DNA of 64,000 nt from Flavobacterium chryseum (GCF_004362015.1 NZ_SNWW01000001.1:731288-795287), one strand, 5' to 3'. Counted from the stretch's first letter, positions 25,008 to 32,972 are shown. Notes: generated by a model not told the origin, from the sequence alone. Translations and numbers: made by a program.

Positions 25008-25056
25008 GTTGCGGGTGCGAAGTCAGGAGACATTCGCACAGCCACACGATAAATTT
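25008..25056 (-). repeat. Tail repeat after Rhs module 2
   Basis: Read on the minus strand it is AAATTTATCGTGTGGCTGTG, CGAATGTCTCCTGACTTCGC, ACCCGCAAC. It is homologous to 23390-23437 in the same orientation relative to its module. This copy also forms a GTGCGAA/TTCGCAC stem, which is partly lost in the other copy. Confidence 0.7.
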
Positions 25057-25118
25057 ATTATTTTTAAAGAACTCTTCAAACATTGGGGTGACATTTACCA
25101 CACACAAGACAAGATTTG

Positions 25119-25622
25119 TTATTTAACTCTTCGGACATCGAGTAATTCTTTATAATATGAACACCAATCTATTCCTAGATCACTTAAGTATTCAAGTTCA
25201 CCTTTATTCATATTACTCCATTCCAAAAAATCCTTATTTGTTCCAATAAAAAAAGTAATGACTTTTATGTCAGAATCTACACATTTAGAACTAATAGTAT
25301 TATTTGTTAATTGAAAAATATAACGATGTGAATCCCTCAAATCTGTTTTTGAACCAATGGGCACACATTCAATTTCTACCTTATTTTGTATAAAAATAAA
25401 ATTCTTATTCATGTCTGTTTCTGATATATGAGAAAGACCATCATTATTAATTTTAACAAGTTCAGTATTTGTTAAATCGTCAAATATAAAGACCGCACAT
25501 ACACCCGTAAAATCTTTATTAATAGAATATACAAGTATTTCAGAGTTACACGAACTCAGGAGTAGTAATATTATAACTCCTAAAACATTATTTTTTTTTC
25601 TCTTTATAATCCTCTCTATCAT
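25119..25622 (-). CDS. Putative immunity lipoprotein for Rhs module 2
   Basis: A 167-residue lipoprotein ([18 protein letters not shown]). Its start overlaps the 3' end of the Rhs tip by 35 bp. After the lipobox the text [19 protein letters not shown] resembles DUF6843-type lipoproteins, small exported proteins of unknown role. The remainder has several cysteines ([21 protein letters not shown]). As in module 1, position after a Rhs tip suggests immunity, and both candidates are lipoproteins. Not tested beyond position. Confidence 0.65.
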   Translation of the reverse strand: MIERIIKRKKNNVLGVIILLLLSSCNSEILVYSINKDFTGVCAVFIFDDLTNTELVKINNDGLSHISETDMNKNFIFIQNKVEIECVPIGSKTDLRDSHRYIFQLTNNTISSKCVDSDIKVITFFIGTNKDFLEWSNMNKGELEYLSDLGIDWCSYYKELLDVRRVK

Positions 25623-26544
25623 CTTGTTTATTCCATACTTTTTTATCCTCGAATTGCTTATTCCAATCGTCTAATGATTGTAATTTTTGTTGACCATTTT
25701 TATCTTGAGTGAAAACTCCTAAAAAATTACCATCTTTATCTGTTGAAATAAGCAATGATCTTTTACTTAAAATATTATCCTTTCCATCACCATAAACATC
25801 TGTTAATGGACCTCCATTTGCAGTCGAAGTTCCTAAGAAAAGACCATTTCCAACTGAATCAAAAATAATAGTTTCTTGAGCTGGAAACACGTTGCCTGTG
25901 ATGGTGGCATCAATTTTAACATTATTCGAATTATCAATTTTATTAATTTCAATTTTAAATTGGATATCAATAGGAGGTCCAACATTCATCCCATTTTTAG
26001 CTTTATAAGATCCTTGAACCATCATGTTTTTAGATTTCTTATTGCCATACCCCTTAGCTTCAATACTTTGATTAGTTATTTCCCATTTACTACCACCAAT
26101 AGAAGCAGTGGAGGCTTGTGAACTAATTTCCTTTCCTAATGTAAATTTATCTAAATCAATATCTAATTTAACATGAATTCTTGCAGAGATTTTTTTATAA
26201 TTTGCTATTTGAAATTTGGTTCTATCATCCGCTTTACCTTCAAAAAGTATTGATCCTTCAAATGATCCCCGAGGAGCAAAACTACGACCAACAACACTAT
26301 ATTTCTCTAAACCTTCTAATTCAATAAATGCTATAACACTATTTTCACTAAATGCGTATGGCGAATTATGAGGATATTTTTTAAACAAAGGGTCCACTGC
26401 AAAGAAACGTCCAATCCTTGGATCATGCATTCTAAAAGTATAATTAATTGAATTCCCTTCCCCTTTTAGTTCCTTGTCTTTCTCCTGCCCCTGGAACCCA
26501 TAACGGTATTCTTCGGTGTCGGCATGACGATTGGGTACCAGCAT
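25588..26544 (-). CDS. Orphan Rhs C-terminal tip with unknown toxin domain (module 2)
   Basis: A 318-residue frame. Residues 1-80 are Rhs core ([67 protein letters not shown]). Residues 81-318 are unique, with strands such as [16 protein letters not shown] and the segment [20 protein letters not shown], ending in a Lys-rich tail. No known catalytic motif is visible. The core part is clearly richer in G+C than the toxin part. Upstream homology reaches YHPSFG and is cut by an in-frame TAA. The module is inverted relative to module 1. Confidence 0.78.
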   Translation of the reverse strand: MLVPNRHADTEEYRYGFQGQEKDKELKGEGNSINYTFRMHDPRIGRFFAVDPLFKKYPHNSPYAFSENSVIAFIELEGLEKYSVVGRSFAPRGSFEGSILFEGKADDRTKFQIANYKKISARIHVKLDIDLDKFTLGKEISSQASTASIGGSKWEITNQSIEAKGYGNKKSKNMMVQGSYKAKNGMNVGPPIDIQFKIEINKIDNSNNVKIDATITGNVFPAQETIIFDSVGNGLFLGTSTANGGPLTDVYGDGKDNILSKRSLLISTDKDGNFLGVFTQDKNGQQKLQSLDDWNKQFEDKKVWNKQDDREDYKEKKK

Positions 26545-26764
26545 TCCAAAAGAAGGGTGATATTTTTGCTGGAATAGTTAATATATGAAAGAACATAATG
26601 TAATTAATAAAAGATGTAAAGAAAGTCTTCAATTTCTTTATTGTAAAAATATACAAAATAACTTAACATTTGTAAATTAATGAAATTTGAAGTTTTGAAT
26701 AATGTTATCATTTATGATTTTAATAATCGATTTTTTAAAAAAAAATAAAAAACAAGACATTTAT

Positions 26765-27976
26765 TTAAAAAATAATATCATCAATCATTTTATCTAAAGT
26801 GTTACTTGGAAGTGTATTTAAGTAAGACATAGTGGATTTAATATCTTTATGACCCAAAGCTTCTTTAATAATATCTACAGAGATATTATTAAATTTCAGT
26901 ATTGTAGCAAATGTATGTCTTGCACAATAGTAAGTGATGTTTTTGTGAATACCCAAGTCGTTGATGATTTTTTTAATAGGCTTGTTTATATAAAGTTTTA
27001 GGAATTTTTCCTTTCTGTTATTTATATAGGTTTTAGAATCTTGATTATTGTGAATGATATTGAATATATATAAAGAGTCAACAGGAGAGGCATATTCTCT
27101 AATTTTTTGTTTCCAGAAATCATTTAATTTAAAATTTACAATTACTCCTGTTTTACTTCTTTTATAAGTAATAGTCTCTTTATACAAGTCCCTTTTCTTT
27201 AATTGTATAAGGTCAATGAAATTAATGCCTCTTCCATAATAGCTTAGTAAAAACATATCTCTAGCAATAATATCATTGTTTTCAGATAAATTTGCTTTTT
27301 TCAGTAAATCGAGTTCTTCTTCAGACAAGTATTCTTTTTTACCACTTTCCTTAATCTTTGATACTTTGAATTTAGTAAAAGGATACATAGAAGCAGGAAT
27401 GATTTCCCTCTTAATTGCTTTATTAAAAACCGATCTTAGAGTTCGAATTCTTATACCAATGGTGCTCTGGCTATTTTTATTGGCATTTAAAAAGGATTGG
27501 TATTTATAGATTGTATCTACAGATAAATCTCTAAAAGTGATCTCGGTTCTGCCCAAAAAGCGTTGTATTGATTTTAGTGTATCCTTTTCAATGCTACTAG
27601 TTGACAGCTTTCCTTCATTTTTAATTTCTTCAATTAAATTCTCATGAAAATAAGTATAACTCAAAGCTTTCTGTTTACCTGATTTCTTTTTGAATTCAGT
27701 TATGATATCTTTTATTGTAAATGGAGTTTCGTCCGATTCAAAATCATAAATTATTTCGTTAATTCGATTGGAATACTTCTCTATTAGTTCATTAATCTGT
27801 TTGTATTCTTTGTGCGTTTTTTTTAGTCGTTGGGTGTCAAAAGACCAATCTTCATATTTACATTTTTTATTAATTGATAAAGTAGAGTTTACCCGATCTT
27901 TAACAAAGGCGAGATTAATTGAGTATTCTGCTTGTGTATTTGTAGTAGCTTTTATTATAAATTTGTAAGAAATCAT
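26765..27976 (-). CDS. Tyrosine integrase of the mobilizable element
   Basis: A 403-residue recombinase of the Bacteroidota conjugative/mobilizable-element type. It has an N-terminal arm-DNA-binding domain (residues 1-90), a SAM-like core-binding domain (about 105-195), and a catalytic domain with Arg249 (YYGRGINFIDL), Lys in YKRSKTG, Arg353 and His354 (CARHTFAT), His376 (LGHKD) and nucleophile Tyr385 (MSYLN). Tyr350 occupies the usual first His, as is common in this group. It sits beside attR and is transcribed inward. It presumably integrates the element into the tRNA gene. The 26545-26764 gap upstream of the Rhs module holds nothing recognisable. Confidence 0.92.
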   Translation of the reverse strand: MISYKFIIKATTNTQAEYSINLAFVKDRVNSTLSINKKCKYEDWSFDTQRLKKTHKEYKQINELIEKYSNRINEIIYDFESDETPFTIKDIITEFKKKSGKQKALSYTYFHENLIEEIKNEGKLSTSSIEKDTLKSIQRFLGRTEITFRDLSVDTIYKYQSFLNANKNSQSTIGIRIRTLRSVFNKAIKREIIPASMYPFTKFKVSKIKESGKKEYLSEEELDLLKKANLSENNDIIARDMFLLSYYGRGINFIDLIQLKKRDLYKETITYKRSKTGVIVNFKLNDFWKQKIREYASPVDSLYIFNIIHNNQDSKTYINNRKEKFLKLYINKPIKKIINDLGIHKNITYYCARHTFATILKFNNISVDIIKEALGHKDIKSTMSYLNTLPSNTLDKMIDDIIF

Positions 27977-28005
27977 CTTGTTTTAAGGTTTAATTTATAA
28001 ATTTG

Positions 28006-28078
28006 ACGAATATTTGAAGATAAATTGCCTTATAATACTAGAAAAACATGTAAAAAATCGACGAACAATCGACGAACA
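28006..28078 (+). promoter_or_regulatory. Right-end integrase arm-site repeats
   Basis: GACGAACA begins at 28060 and 28071 (11 bp apart), and a diverged copy, GACGAATAT, begins at 28006. They match the pair at the left end (15501, 15512) in sequence, spacing and orientation. The remainder of the 27977-28188 gap is AT-rich without genes. Confidence 0.6.
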
Positions 28079-28188
28079 AATCTACAAATATTATCATTTA
28101 TAATGATATATTTTATAATTTAATTTTCATAAAACACTGATTTACAGATATAATAAGCAAAAATAAATTATTCTAAAATAACTTAAAA

Positions 28189-28235
28189 CTGACTCATAAT
28201 CAGGTGGTCCCTGGTTCGAGCCCAGGTGGGACCAC
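28189..28235 (+). repeat. attR: 47-bp direct repeat (original tRNA 3' half)
   Basis: Exact copy of 15405-15451. It lacks the acceptor 5' strand and D-arm, so it is not a functional tRNA. It marks the right edge of the element. Confidence 0.93.
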
Positions 28236-28236
28236 G

Positions 28237-28270
28237 AAAAGCTTCATAACTATTTATGAAGCTTTTTTTT
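28237..28270 (+). terminator. Original tRNA terminator, now after attR
   Basis: AAAAGCTTCATAA pairs with TTATGAAGCTTTT (4-nt loop), followed by four more Ts. Its position directly after the T-arm copy indicates it once served the undisrupted tRNA gene. Confidence 0.7.
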
Positions 28271-28406
28271 GTTCAAAAGATTGGATTTATGATAAAATCT
28301 TATACATTTGTCAAATAATAAAGCGTAAGACATTGTTTTTGTGCGAATTATAATATAAGCAGATAGATTAATAGAAAGCTCCTTGGCTTTCAGTAAGTTG
28401 AGATTT

Positions 28407-28625
28407 ATGAAGATAGCAAAAACTTTTTTTTTAGTATTATTTATAACCTTGATTAATGTTTCAAGTGTTTTAGCAAATCCCACTCCTCCAGCTCCAGCTG
28501 CGCCACCGCCACCGCCAGTAGGAGGTGCAATTGATCAAAATGTTGTGATTTTGTTAATAAGCGCATTGTTTTTTGGAATGTATACAATATATAGATATAA
28601 CTTAATAAAAAAAGCTTCAATATAA
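28407..28625 (+). CDS. Short secreted protein with PID-CTERM-like C-terminal sorting signal
   Basis: A 72-residue protein. A signal peptide (IAKTFFLVLFITLINVSSVLA) is followed by a Pro/Ala-rich linker (TPPAPAAPPPPP) and then VGGAIDQN, a hydrophobic helix (VVILLISALFFGMYTIY) and a basic tail (RYNLIKK). This layout (short motif, helix, basic tail) is that of C-terminal protein-sorting signals. AIDQN preceding the helix resembles the PID-CTERM class. There is almost no mature domain between the two signals. It begins 170 bp outside the mobile element. The ATG at 28407 is preferred over a TTG at 28383. Confidence 0.6.
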   Translation: MKIAKTFFLVLFITLINVSSVLANPTPPAPAAPPPPPVGGAIDQNVVILLISALFFGMYTIYRYNLIKKASI

Positions 28626-28640
28626 ATTGAAGCTTTTTTT
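28607..28640. terminator. Bidirectional terminator overlapping the end of the small gene
   Basis: AAAAAAAGCTTCAAT pairs with ATTGAAGCTTTTTTT and spans the stop codon of the small secreted protein gene. It also lies 18 bp past the convergent riboflavin synthase stop. Confidence 0.7.
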
Positions 28641-28657
28641 ATGACCTATTCCGAGGC

Positions 28658-29248
28658 TTATTTGTTAATCGAATAAAGTCTTGATATGTATTTTCCCACG
28701 ACATCAAATTCTAAGTTTATTTTAGTGCCCACCTTAAAGTTTTTGAAATTAGTGTTTTCAAAAGTATAAGGAATTATCGAAACACTAAATTCGTTTGTTT
28801 TAGAATTTACAACCGTAAGACTTACTCCGTTTACCGTAATTGATCCCTTTTCTATCGTGATATTGTTAAGGTCTTTATCGTATTCAAAAGTATAATTCCA
28901 ACTTCCGTTTGCTTCTTCGATCCTAATACAAATTCCGGTTTGATCAACGTGACCTTGTACAATATGTCCGTCAAGACGATCTCCAAGTTTCATTCCTCTT
29001 TCCAGATTTACAATATCGTTGACTTGCCAGTCTCCAATATTGGTTTTTAAAATTGTTTCCTCTATTGCAGTTACTGTATAAAAAGAATTTTTTATTGCAA
29101 CAACCGTTAAGCAAATTCCGTTGTGCGAAACACTTTGGTCAATTTTCAATTCGTTTGTAATCGATGAATCAACAGTTAAATGAAGATTGTTTTGGTCTTT
29201 TTTTATTTCGTGAATCCTGCCTAGGGTTTCTATAATTCCTGTGAACAT
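28658..29248 (-). CDS. ribE: Riboflavin synthase, alpha subunit
   Basis: A 196-residue enzyme that dismutates two 6,7-dimethyl-8-ribityllumazine molecules into riboflavin. The protein starts with the family hallmark MFTGIIETLG. It has two homologous lumazine-binding barrels: the first contains SVSHNGICLTVV and the second GSITVNGVSLTVV. DGHIVQGHVDQTG links them. Length is normal. It is divergent from pdxA, with only 57 bp between the two start codons. Confidence 0.93.
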   Translation of the reverse strand: MFTGIIETLGRIHEIKKDQNNLHLTVDSSITNELKIDQSVSHNGICLTVVAIKNSFYTVTAIEETILKTNIGDWQVNDIVNLERGMKLGDRLDGHIVQGHVDQTGICIRIEEANGSWNYTFEYDKDLNNITIEKGSITVNGVSLTVVNSKTNEFSVSIIPYTFENTNFKNFKVGTKINLEFDVVGKYISRLYSINK

Positions 29249-29264
29249 TGTTGTTTTATTTTAC

Positions 29265-29272
29265 TAAATTTG
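29265..29272 (+). promoter_or_regulatory. -7 box upstream of pdxA
   Basis: TAAATTTG fits the Bacteroidota -7 consensus, 33 bp ahead of the pdxA ATG. No TTG is present at the optimal distance (the nearest is 14 bp away), so the upstream box is uncertain. Confidence 0.4.
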
Positions 29273-29305
29273 CACATCAAAATTAGTAATAAATAATCTG
29301 AGCTC

Positions 29306-30355
29306 ATGAATAAAAAAGCAGAAAATATAATTGTTGGAATTTCAATAGGAGATTTAAACGGTATTGGAAGCGAAGTTATATTAAAAACATTCGAAGATTC
29401 TCGTATGTTAGAACTGTGTACACCGGTTATTTTTGCAAATGCTAAAATTCTTTCTTTCGTTAAAAAAAGTTTTACATCAGCAGTTCAGTTTCACGGGATT
29501 GATAAATTAGATCAGATTGTACCAGGGAAATTAAACGTATTTAATCTTTGGAAAGAAGGAGTTGATATAAATTTAGGAGCAAACGATGAAAAAATAGGAG
29601 AGTATGCTATAAAATCATTTGTAGCCGCTACAAAAGCATTAAAAGAAGATTTGATTGATGTTTTAGTAACCGCGCCAATAAATAAATACAATATTCAGTC
29701 GGAAGATTTTAAATTTCCGGGACATACAGATTATTTAGATCAGGAATTAGAGGGAAATGCTTTAATGATGATGGTTCAGGATAATCTAAGAGTTGGTTTG
29801 CTAACAGATCATGTTCCGTTAAACGAAGTTTCCTCGCATCTTACAGAAGAATTAATTACAAGAAAAATAGAAACGATAAGAAAATCTTTAATTCAGGATT
29901 TTAGTATTGTAAAACCGAAAATTGCTGTTTTAGGGTTAAATCCGCATAGTGGCGATGGTGGTGTTATTGGTAAAGAAGAAGATTTGATTTTAAAACCGGC
30001 CTTAAAAAAAATATTTGAAAGCGGAACAATGGTTTTTGGTCCTTTTTCTGCAGATGGTTTTTTCGGAAGCAGTCAATATGAGAAATATGATGCTATCATT
30101 GCCACCTATCACGATCAGGGATTAATTCCGTTTAAAACCCTGTCTTTTGGAAAAGGAGTTAATTATACAGCAGGATTAAATAAGATTCGAACTTCTCCTG
30201 ATCATGGTACAGCTTACGATATTGCAGGAAAAGATATGGCAGATTTTAATTCATTTAAAGAGGCAGTTTACCTTGCTATAGATATTTTTCGCTCGCGTAA
30301 TCAATATGAGGAGATTAGCGAAAAACCTCTTAAAATAAAAGAAAAACAGTTATAA
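29306..30355 (+). CDS. pdxA: 4-hydroxythreonine-4-phosphate dehydrogenase
   Basis: A 349-residue enzyme of pyridoxal phosphate synthesis by the DXP-dependent route. It has GISIGDLNGIGSEVILKT at the N-terminus, then TAPINKYNIQ, FPGHTDYL (a metal-binding His), GLNPHSGDGG and ATYHDQGLIPFKTLSFG. These histidines and the NPHSGDGG loop are the metal and substrate sites of the PdxA family. Length is normal. It is divergently arranged with ribE. Confidence 0.95.
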   Translation: MNKKAENIIVGISIGDLNGIGSEVILKTFEDSRMLELCTPVIFANAKILSFVKKSFTSAVQFHGIDKLDQIVPGKLNVFNLWKEGVDINLGANDEKIGEYAIKSFVAATKALKEDLIDVLVTAPINKYNIQSEDFKFPGHTDYLDQELEGNALMMMVQDNLRVGLLTDHVPLNEVSSHLTEELITRKIETIRKSLIQDFSIVKPKIAVLGLNPHSGDGGVIGKEEDLILKPALKKIFESGTMVFGPFSADGFFGSSQYEKYDAIIATYHDQGLIPFKTLSFGKGVNYTAGLNKIRTSPDHGTAYDIAGKDMADFNSFKEAVYLAIDIFRSRNQYEEISEKPLKIKEKQL

Positions 30356-30398
30356 ACAAAAAAAGGTGAATAAGATTATTAGTTTTATAATAATTTTA

Positions 30399-30406
30399 TA
30401 TCTTTG
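30399..30406 (+). promoter_or_regulatory. -7 box upstream of the DUF177-rpmF genes
   Basis: TATCTTTG matches TAnnTTTG exactly, about 55 bp ahead of the DUF177 ATG. The -33 element is poor (TTAG 16 bp upstream). Confidence 0.45.
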
Positions 30407-30460
30407 CACCCCAATTCAGATATCTTGTTTGAGAGGTGAGTGGGGCAAATTGATGTTGAA

Positions 30461-31003
30461 ATGAGCAAAACAAAAGAATTTTTAATTCCATTTAGTGGAT
30501 TAAAGCTAGGAAAACACCATTTTGAGTATCAAATAAGTAACGCGTTCTTTGAGAACTTTGATTACGACGAATTTCAAAGTTCGGATATCAAAGTGAGTTT
30601 AGTTTTAGATAAGAAAAGCAACATGTTAGAGTTGGAGTTCAAACACAAAGGAACCGTAAATGTACCTTGTGATCTGACTGGCGAAGATTTTGATCTTCCT
30701 ATAAAAGGGAAAATGAAATTGATTGTTCGTTTTGGAGATGAATTCAATAACGATAACGAAGAGTTGTTAATCTTACCGCATGGAGAACATGAAATAGATA
30801 TTGCACAATACATTTATGAAATGATTGCGCTTTCAGTTCCTCTAAAACGAGTTCATCCAGGCGTAAAAGATGGAAGTTTAAAAACAGAAGCCTTGACAAA
30901 ACTGAATGAATTAACAGTAAAAGAACAAAAAGAAGAGAGTAAACAAGAAGAAGATATTGACCCGCGTTGGGACAAATTAAAGAAACTATTAACGGATAAA
31001 TAA
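30461..31003 (+). CDS. DUF177 (YceD-like) protein
   Basis: A 180-residue acidic protein upstream of rpmF, the conserved place of DUF177/YceD genes in bacteria and plants, where they are linked to 23S rRNA accumulation. LELEFKHKGTVNVPCDLTGE contains the single conserved Cys region. The C-terminal part (MIALSVPLKRVHPG) is characteristic. The tail is charged (DIDPRWDKLKKLL). The ATG at 30461 (MSKTKEFLIP) is preferred over GTG at 30440. It lies 9 bp before rpmF. Confidence 0.88.
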   Translation: MSKTKEFLIPFSGLKLGKHHFEYQISNAFFENFDYDEFQSSDIKVSLVLDKKSNMLELEFKHKGTVNVPCDLTGEDFDLPIKGKMKLIVRFGDEFNNDNEELLILPHGEHEIDIAQYIYEMIALSVPLKRVHPGVKDGSLKTEALTKLNELTVKEQKEESKQEEDIDPRWDKLKKLLTDK

Positions 31004-31012
31004 TATAGTAAA

Positions 31013-31207
31013 ATGGCACATCCTAAGAGAAAAATCTCGAAAACAAGAAGAGATAAGAGAAGAACACATTATAAAGCTACTGTAGCTCAAATCGCTACAT
31101 GTCCTATTACTGGAGAAGCACATTTATACCACAGAGCTTACTGGCATGAAGGTAAAATGTATTACAGAGGGCAAGTTGTTATCGATAAATCTGTAGCGGT
31201 TGCTTAA
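31013..31207 (+). CDS. rpmF: 50S ribosomal protein L32
   Basis: A 64-residue protein starting [20 protein letters not shown], the L32 N-terminus. This version has only one Cys ([10 protein letters not shown]) in the middle, so it is likely the zinc-free (C-minus) form. It is followed by a strong terminator, so the fabH-acc genes probably need a separate promoter. Confidence 0.97.
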   Translation: MAHPKRKISKTRRDKRRTHYKATVAQIATCPITGEAHLYHRAYWHEGKMYYRGQVVIDKSVAVA

Positions 31208-31230
31208 TACGTTTTTGTAAATGATACCGG

Positions 31231-31258
31231 AACTCTCACATCGTGAGAGTTTTTTTTG
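31231..31258 (+). terminator. Terminator after rpmF
   Basis: AACTCTCAC-ATC-GTGAGAGTT followed by seven Ts, 23 bp past the stop. Confidence 0.85.
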
Positions 31259-31340
31259 TTGGTTATAATTTTCTGTTTTTAAGAAATTATCTACAAATTC
31301 ATTTCGTTTTTTTTTGTAATTTTCAAGTCTTTTAAAAATT

Positions 31341-31363
31341 TTTCAAATACATTGTATTTGAAA
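31341..31363. promoter_or_regulatory. 23-bp perfect palindrome upstream of fabH
   Basis: TTTCAAATACA-T-TGTATTTGAAA has 11-bp perfect arms and ends 17 bp before the fabH ATG. This is a classic operator form for a dimeric regulator. The TGTATTTG within it is one base from a -7 box, so binding could block transcription. Confidence 0.6.
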
Positions 31364-31380
31364 GGAAATAATAAAATATA

Positions 31381-32379
31381 ATGAATACAATCACAGCCGC
31401 AATTACCGCTGTTGGAGCCTATGTTCCGGATTTTGTACTTTCAAACAAAGTGCTGGAAACAATGGTCGATACTAATGACGAATGGATTACTACTCGTACC
31501 GGAATTAAAGAAAGAAGAATTCTTAAAGATGCTGACAAAGGAACATCATACCTTGCTATAAAAGCAGCTCAGGATTTAATTGCTAAAGCTAATATTGATC
31601 CCTTAGAGATTGATATGATTATTATGGCAACAGCTACAGCAGATATGCCGGTAGCCGCAACGGGAGTTTATGTTGCAACAGAAATTGGAGCTACAAATGC
31701 ATTTGCTTATGATTTGCAAGCGGCTTGCTCAAGTTTCTTATACGGAATGTCTACTGCTGCAGCTTACATTCAGTCAGGAAGATATAAAAAAGTATTATTA
31801 ATTGGTGCCGATAAAATGTCATCAATTGTAGATTATACAGACAGGGCAACTTGTATTATTTTTGGAGATGGAGCGGGTGCCGTTTTATTCGAACCAAATT
31901 ATGATGGTTTAGGTTTACAAGATGAATACTTACGCAGCGATGCTGTAGGGCGTGATTTTCTTAAAATTCCTGCCGGAGGTTCTCTAATACCAACTACAGA
32001 AGAGACCGTTAAAAACAGACAGCACAATATTATTCAGGACGGTAAAACCGTTTTTAAATATGCTGTTACCAATATGGCTGATGCAAGCGAATTGATTGTA
32101 AAAAGAAACAATTTGACTAATGAAGATGTTAATTGGTTAGTGCCTCATCAGGCAAATAAACGTATTATTGATGCAACTGCAAGCAGAATGAATCTTGATG
32201 ATTCTAAAGTATTAATGAATATTGAAAAATATGGTAATACCACTTCAGCTACTTTGCCATTAGTACTAAGCGACTTTGAACACTTATTCAAAAAAGGAGA
32301 TAATATTATTTTTGCCGCTTTTGGTGGTGGATTCACTTGGGGATCTATTTACCTAAAATGGGCTTACGATAAAAAATAA
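31381..32379 (+). CDS. fabH: Beta-ketoacyl-ACP synthase III
   Basis: A 332-residue condensing enzyme that starts fatty-acid synthesis by joining an acyl-CoA primer to malonyl-ACP. The catalytic Cys lies in AYDLQAACSSFLYGM, His in VNWLVPHQANKRII and Asn in KYGNTTSATLPL. DTNDEWITTRTGIKERRI is the CoA-binding stretch. It is followed by accB and accC, which feed malonyl-CoA. The upstream palindrome suggests regulated transcription. Confidence 0.95.
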   Translation: MNTITAAITAVGAYVPDFVLSNKVLETMVDTNDEWITTRTGIKERRILKDADKGTSYLAIKAAQDLIAKANIDPLEIDMIIMATATADMPVAATGVYVATEIGATNAFAYDLQAACSSFLYGMSTAAAYIQSGRYKKVLLIGADKMSSIVDYTDRATCIIFGDGAGAVLFEPNYDGLGLQDEYLRSDAVGRDFLKIPAGGSLIPTTEETVKNRQHNIIQDGKTVFKYAVTNMADASELIVKRNNLTNEDVNWLVPHQANKRIIDATASRMNLDDSKVLMNIEKYGNTTSATLPLVLSDFEHLFKKGDNIIFAAFGGGFTWGSIYLKWAYDKK

Positions 32380-32402
32380 ATTAAAACTAAAAACGAATCA
32401 TT

Positions 32403-32888
32403 ATGGATTTAAAAGAAATTCAAAACCTAATCAAATTTGTAGCAAATTCGGGAGTTGCAGAAGTAAAGCTGGAAATGGATGATGTAAAAATCACTATCAG
32501 AACAACTTTAGAAGGAAACGTTACTGAAACTACGTATGTACAACAATTACCTACTCAGGCGCAATTGCCGCAAGTAGCTCCTCAACAGGTATCACCTGTA
32601 GTTGTAAACGTAAATACTGAAGCGCCAGCAGCTGCTGAAGATTCGAAATACATTACTATTAAGTCTCCAATTATTGGTACTTTCTACAGAAAACCATCTC
32701 CGGATAAACCAGTTTTCACTGAAGTTGGAAACACTATCGCAAAAGGTGATGTTCTTTGTGTAATTGAAGCAATGAAATTATTCAACGAAATCGAATCAGA
32801 AGTTTCAGGTAAAATTGTAAAAATTCTTGTTGACGATATGTCTCCTGTAGAATTTGACCAACCTTTATTCTTAGTAGATCCATCATAA
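32403..32888 (+). CDS. accB: Biotin carboxyl carrier protein of acetyl-CoA carboxylase
   Basis: A 161-residue protein. An N-terminal helix region ([20 protein letters not shown]) leads to a Gln/Pro/Val/Ala-rich flexible linker (about 45-85) and then the biotinyl domain, with the biotin-accepting Lys in [13 protein letters not shown]. It lies 23 bp after fabH and 84 bp before accC. The spacer contains a short inverted repeat (AAATTCCAAT and ATTGGAATTT). Confidence 0.95.
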   Translation: MDLKEIQNLIKFVANSGVAEVKLEMDDVKITIRTTLEGNVTETTYVQQLPTQAQLPQVAPQQVSPVVVNVNTEAPAAAEDSKYITIKSPIIGTFYRKPSPDKPVFTEVGNTIAKGDVLCVIEAMKLFNEIESEVSGKIVKILVDDMSPVEFDQPLFLVDPS

Positions 32889-32972
32889 TTTTTAAAAATT
32901 CCAATAGAGAAATCACAAAATCCAATTGTTGGAATTTGGAGATTGGAATTTGTAATTTTTAATATAAGTAAG

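Larger units (their letters stand above)
15405..28235. mobile_element. 12.8-kb integrative and mobilizable element in the tRNA gene
   Basis: The element is bounded by identical 47-bp repeats (15405-15451 and 28189-28235) that copy the tRNA 3' half. Between them lie an HTH excisionase-like gene, a helicase, a Toprim primase-like gene, MobC, a relaxase, two tyrosine recombinases and Rhs toxin-tip cargo. It has relaxase genes but no type IV secretion genes, so it must borrow a conjugation apparatus: it is an IME, not an ICE. Unit length from repeat to repeat is 12784 bp. Confidence 0.9.

Noticed and set aside
26444..26656. Small minus-strand frame covering the start of Rhs module 2
   Set aside because: It reads the Rhs core codons out of frame. 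The core homology is in the other frame.
28189..28235. Second tRNA gene at the right end of the element
   Set aside because: It lacks the 5' acceptor strand and the D-arm. It is only the 47-bp attachment repeat.
15405..28235. Full conjugative element (ICE)
   Set aside because: No TraG/VirD4, VirB4 or other transfer genes are present. Only mobilization genes are found.
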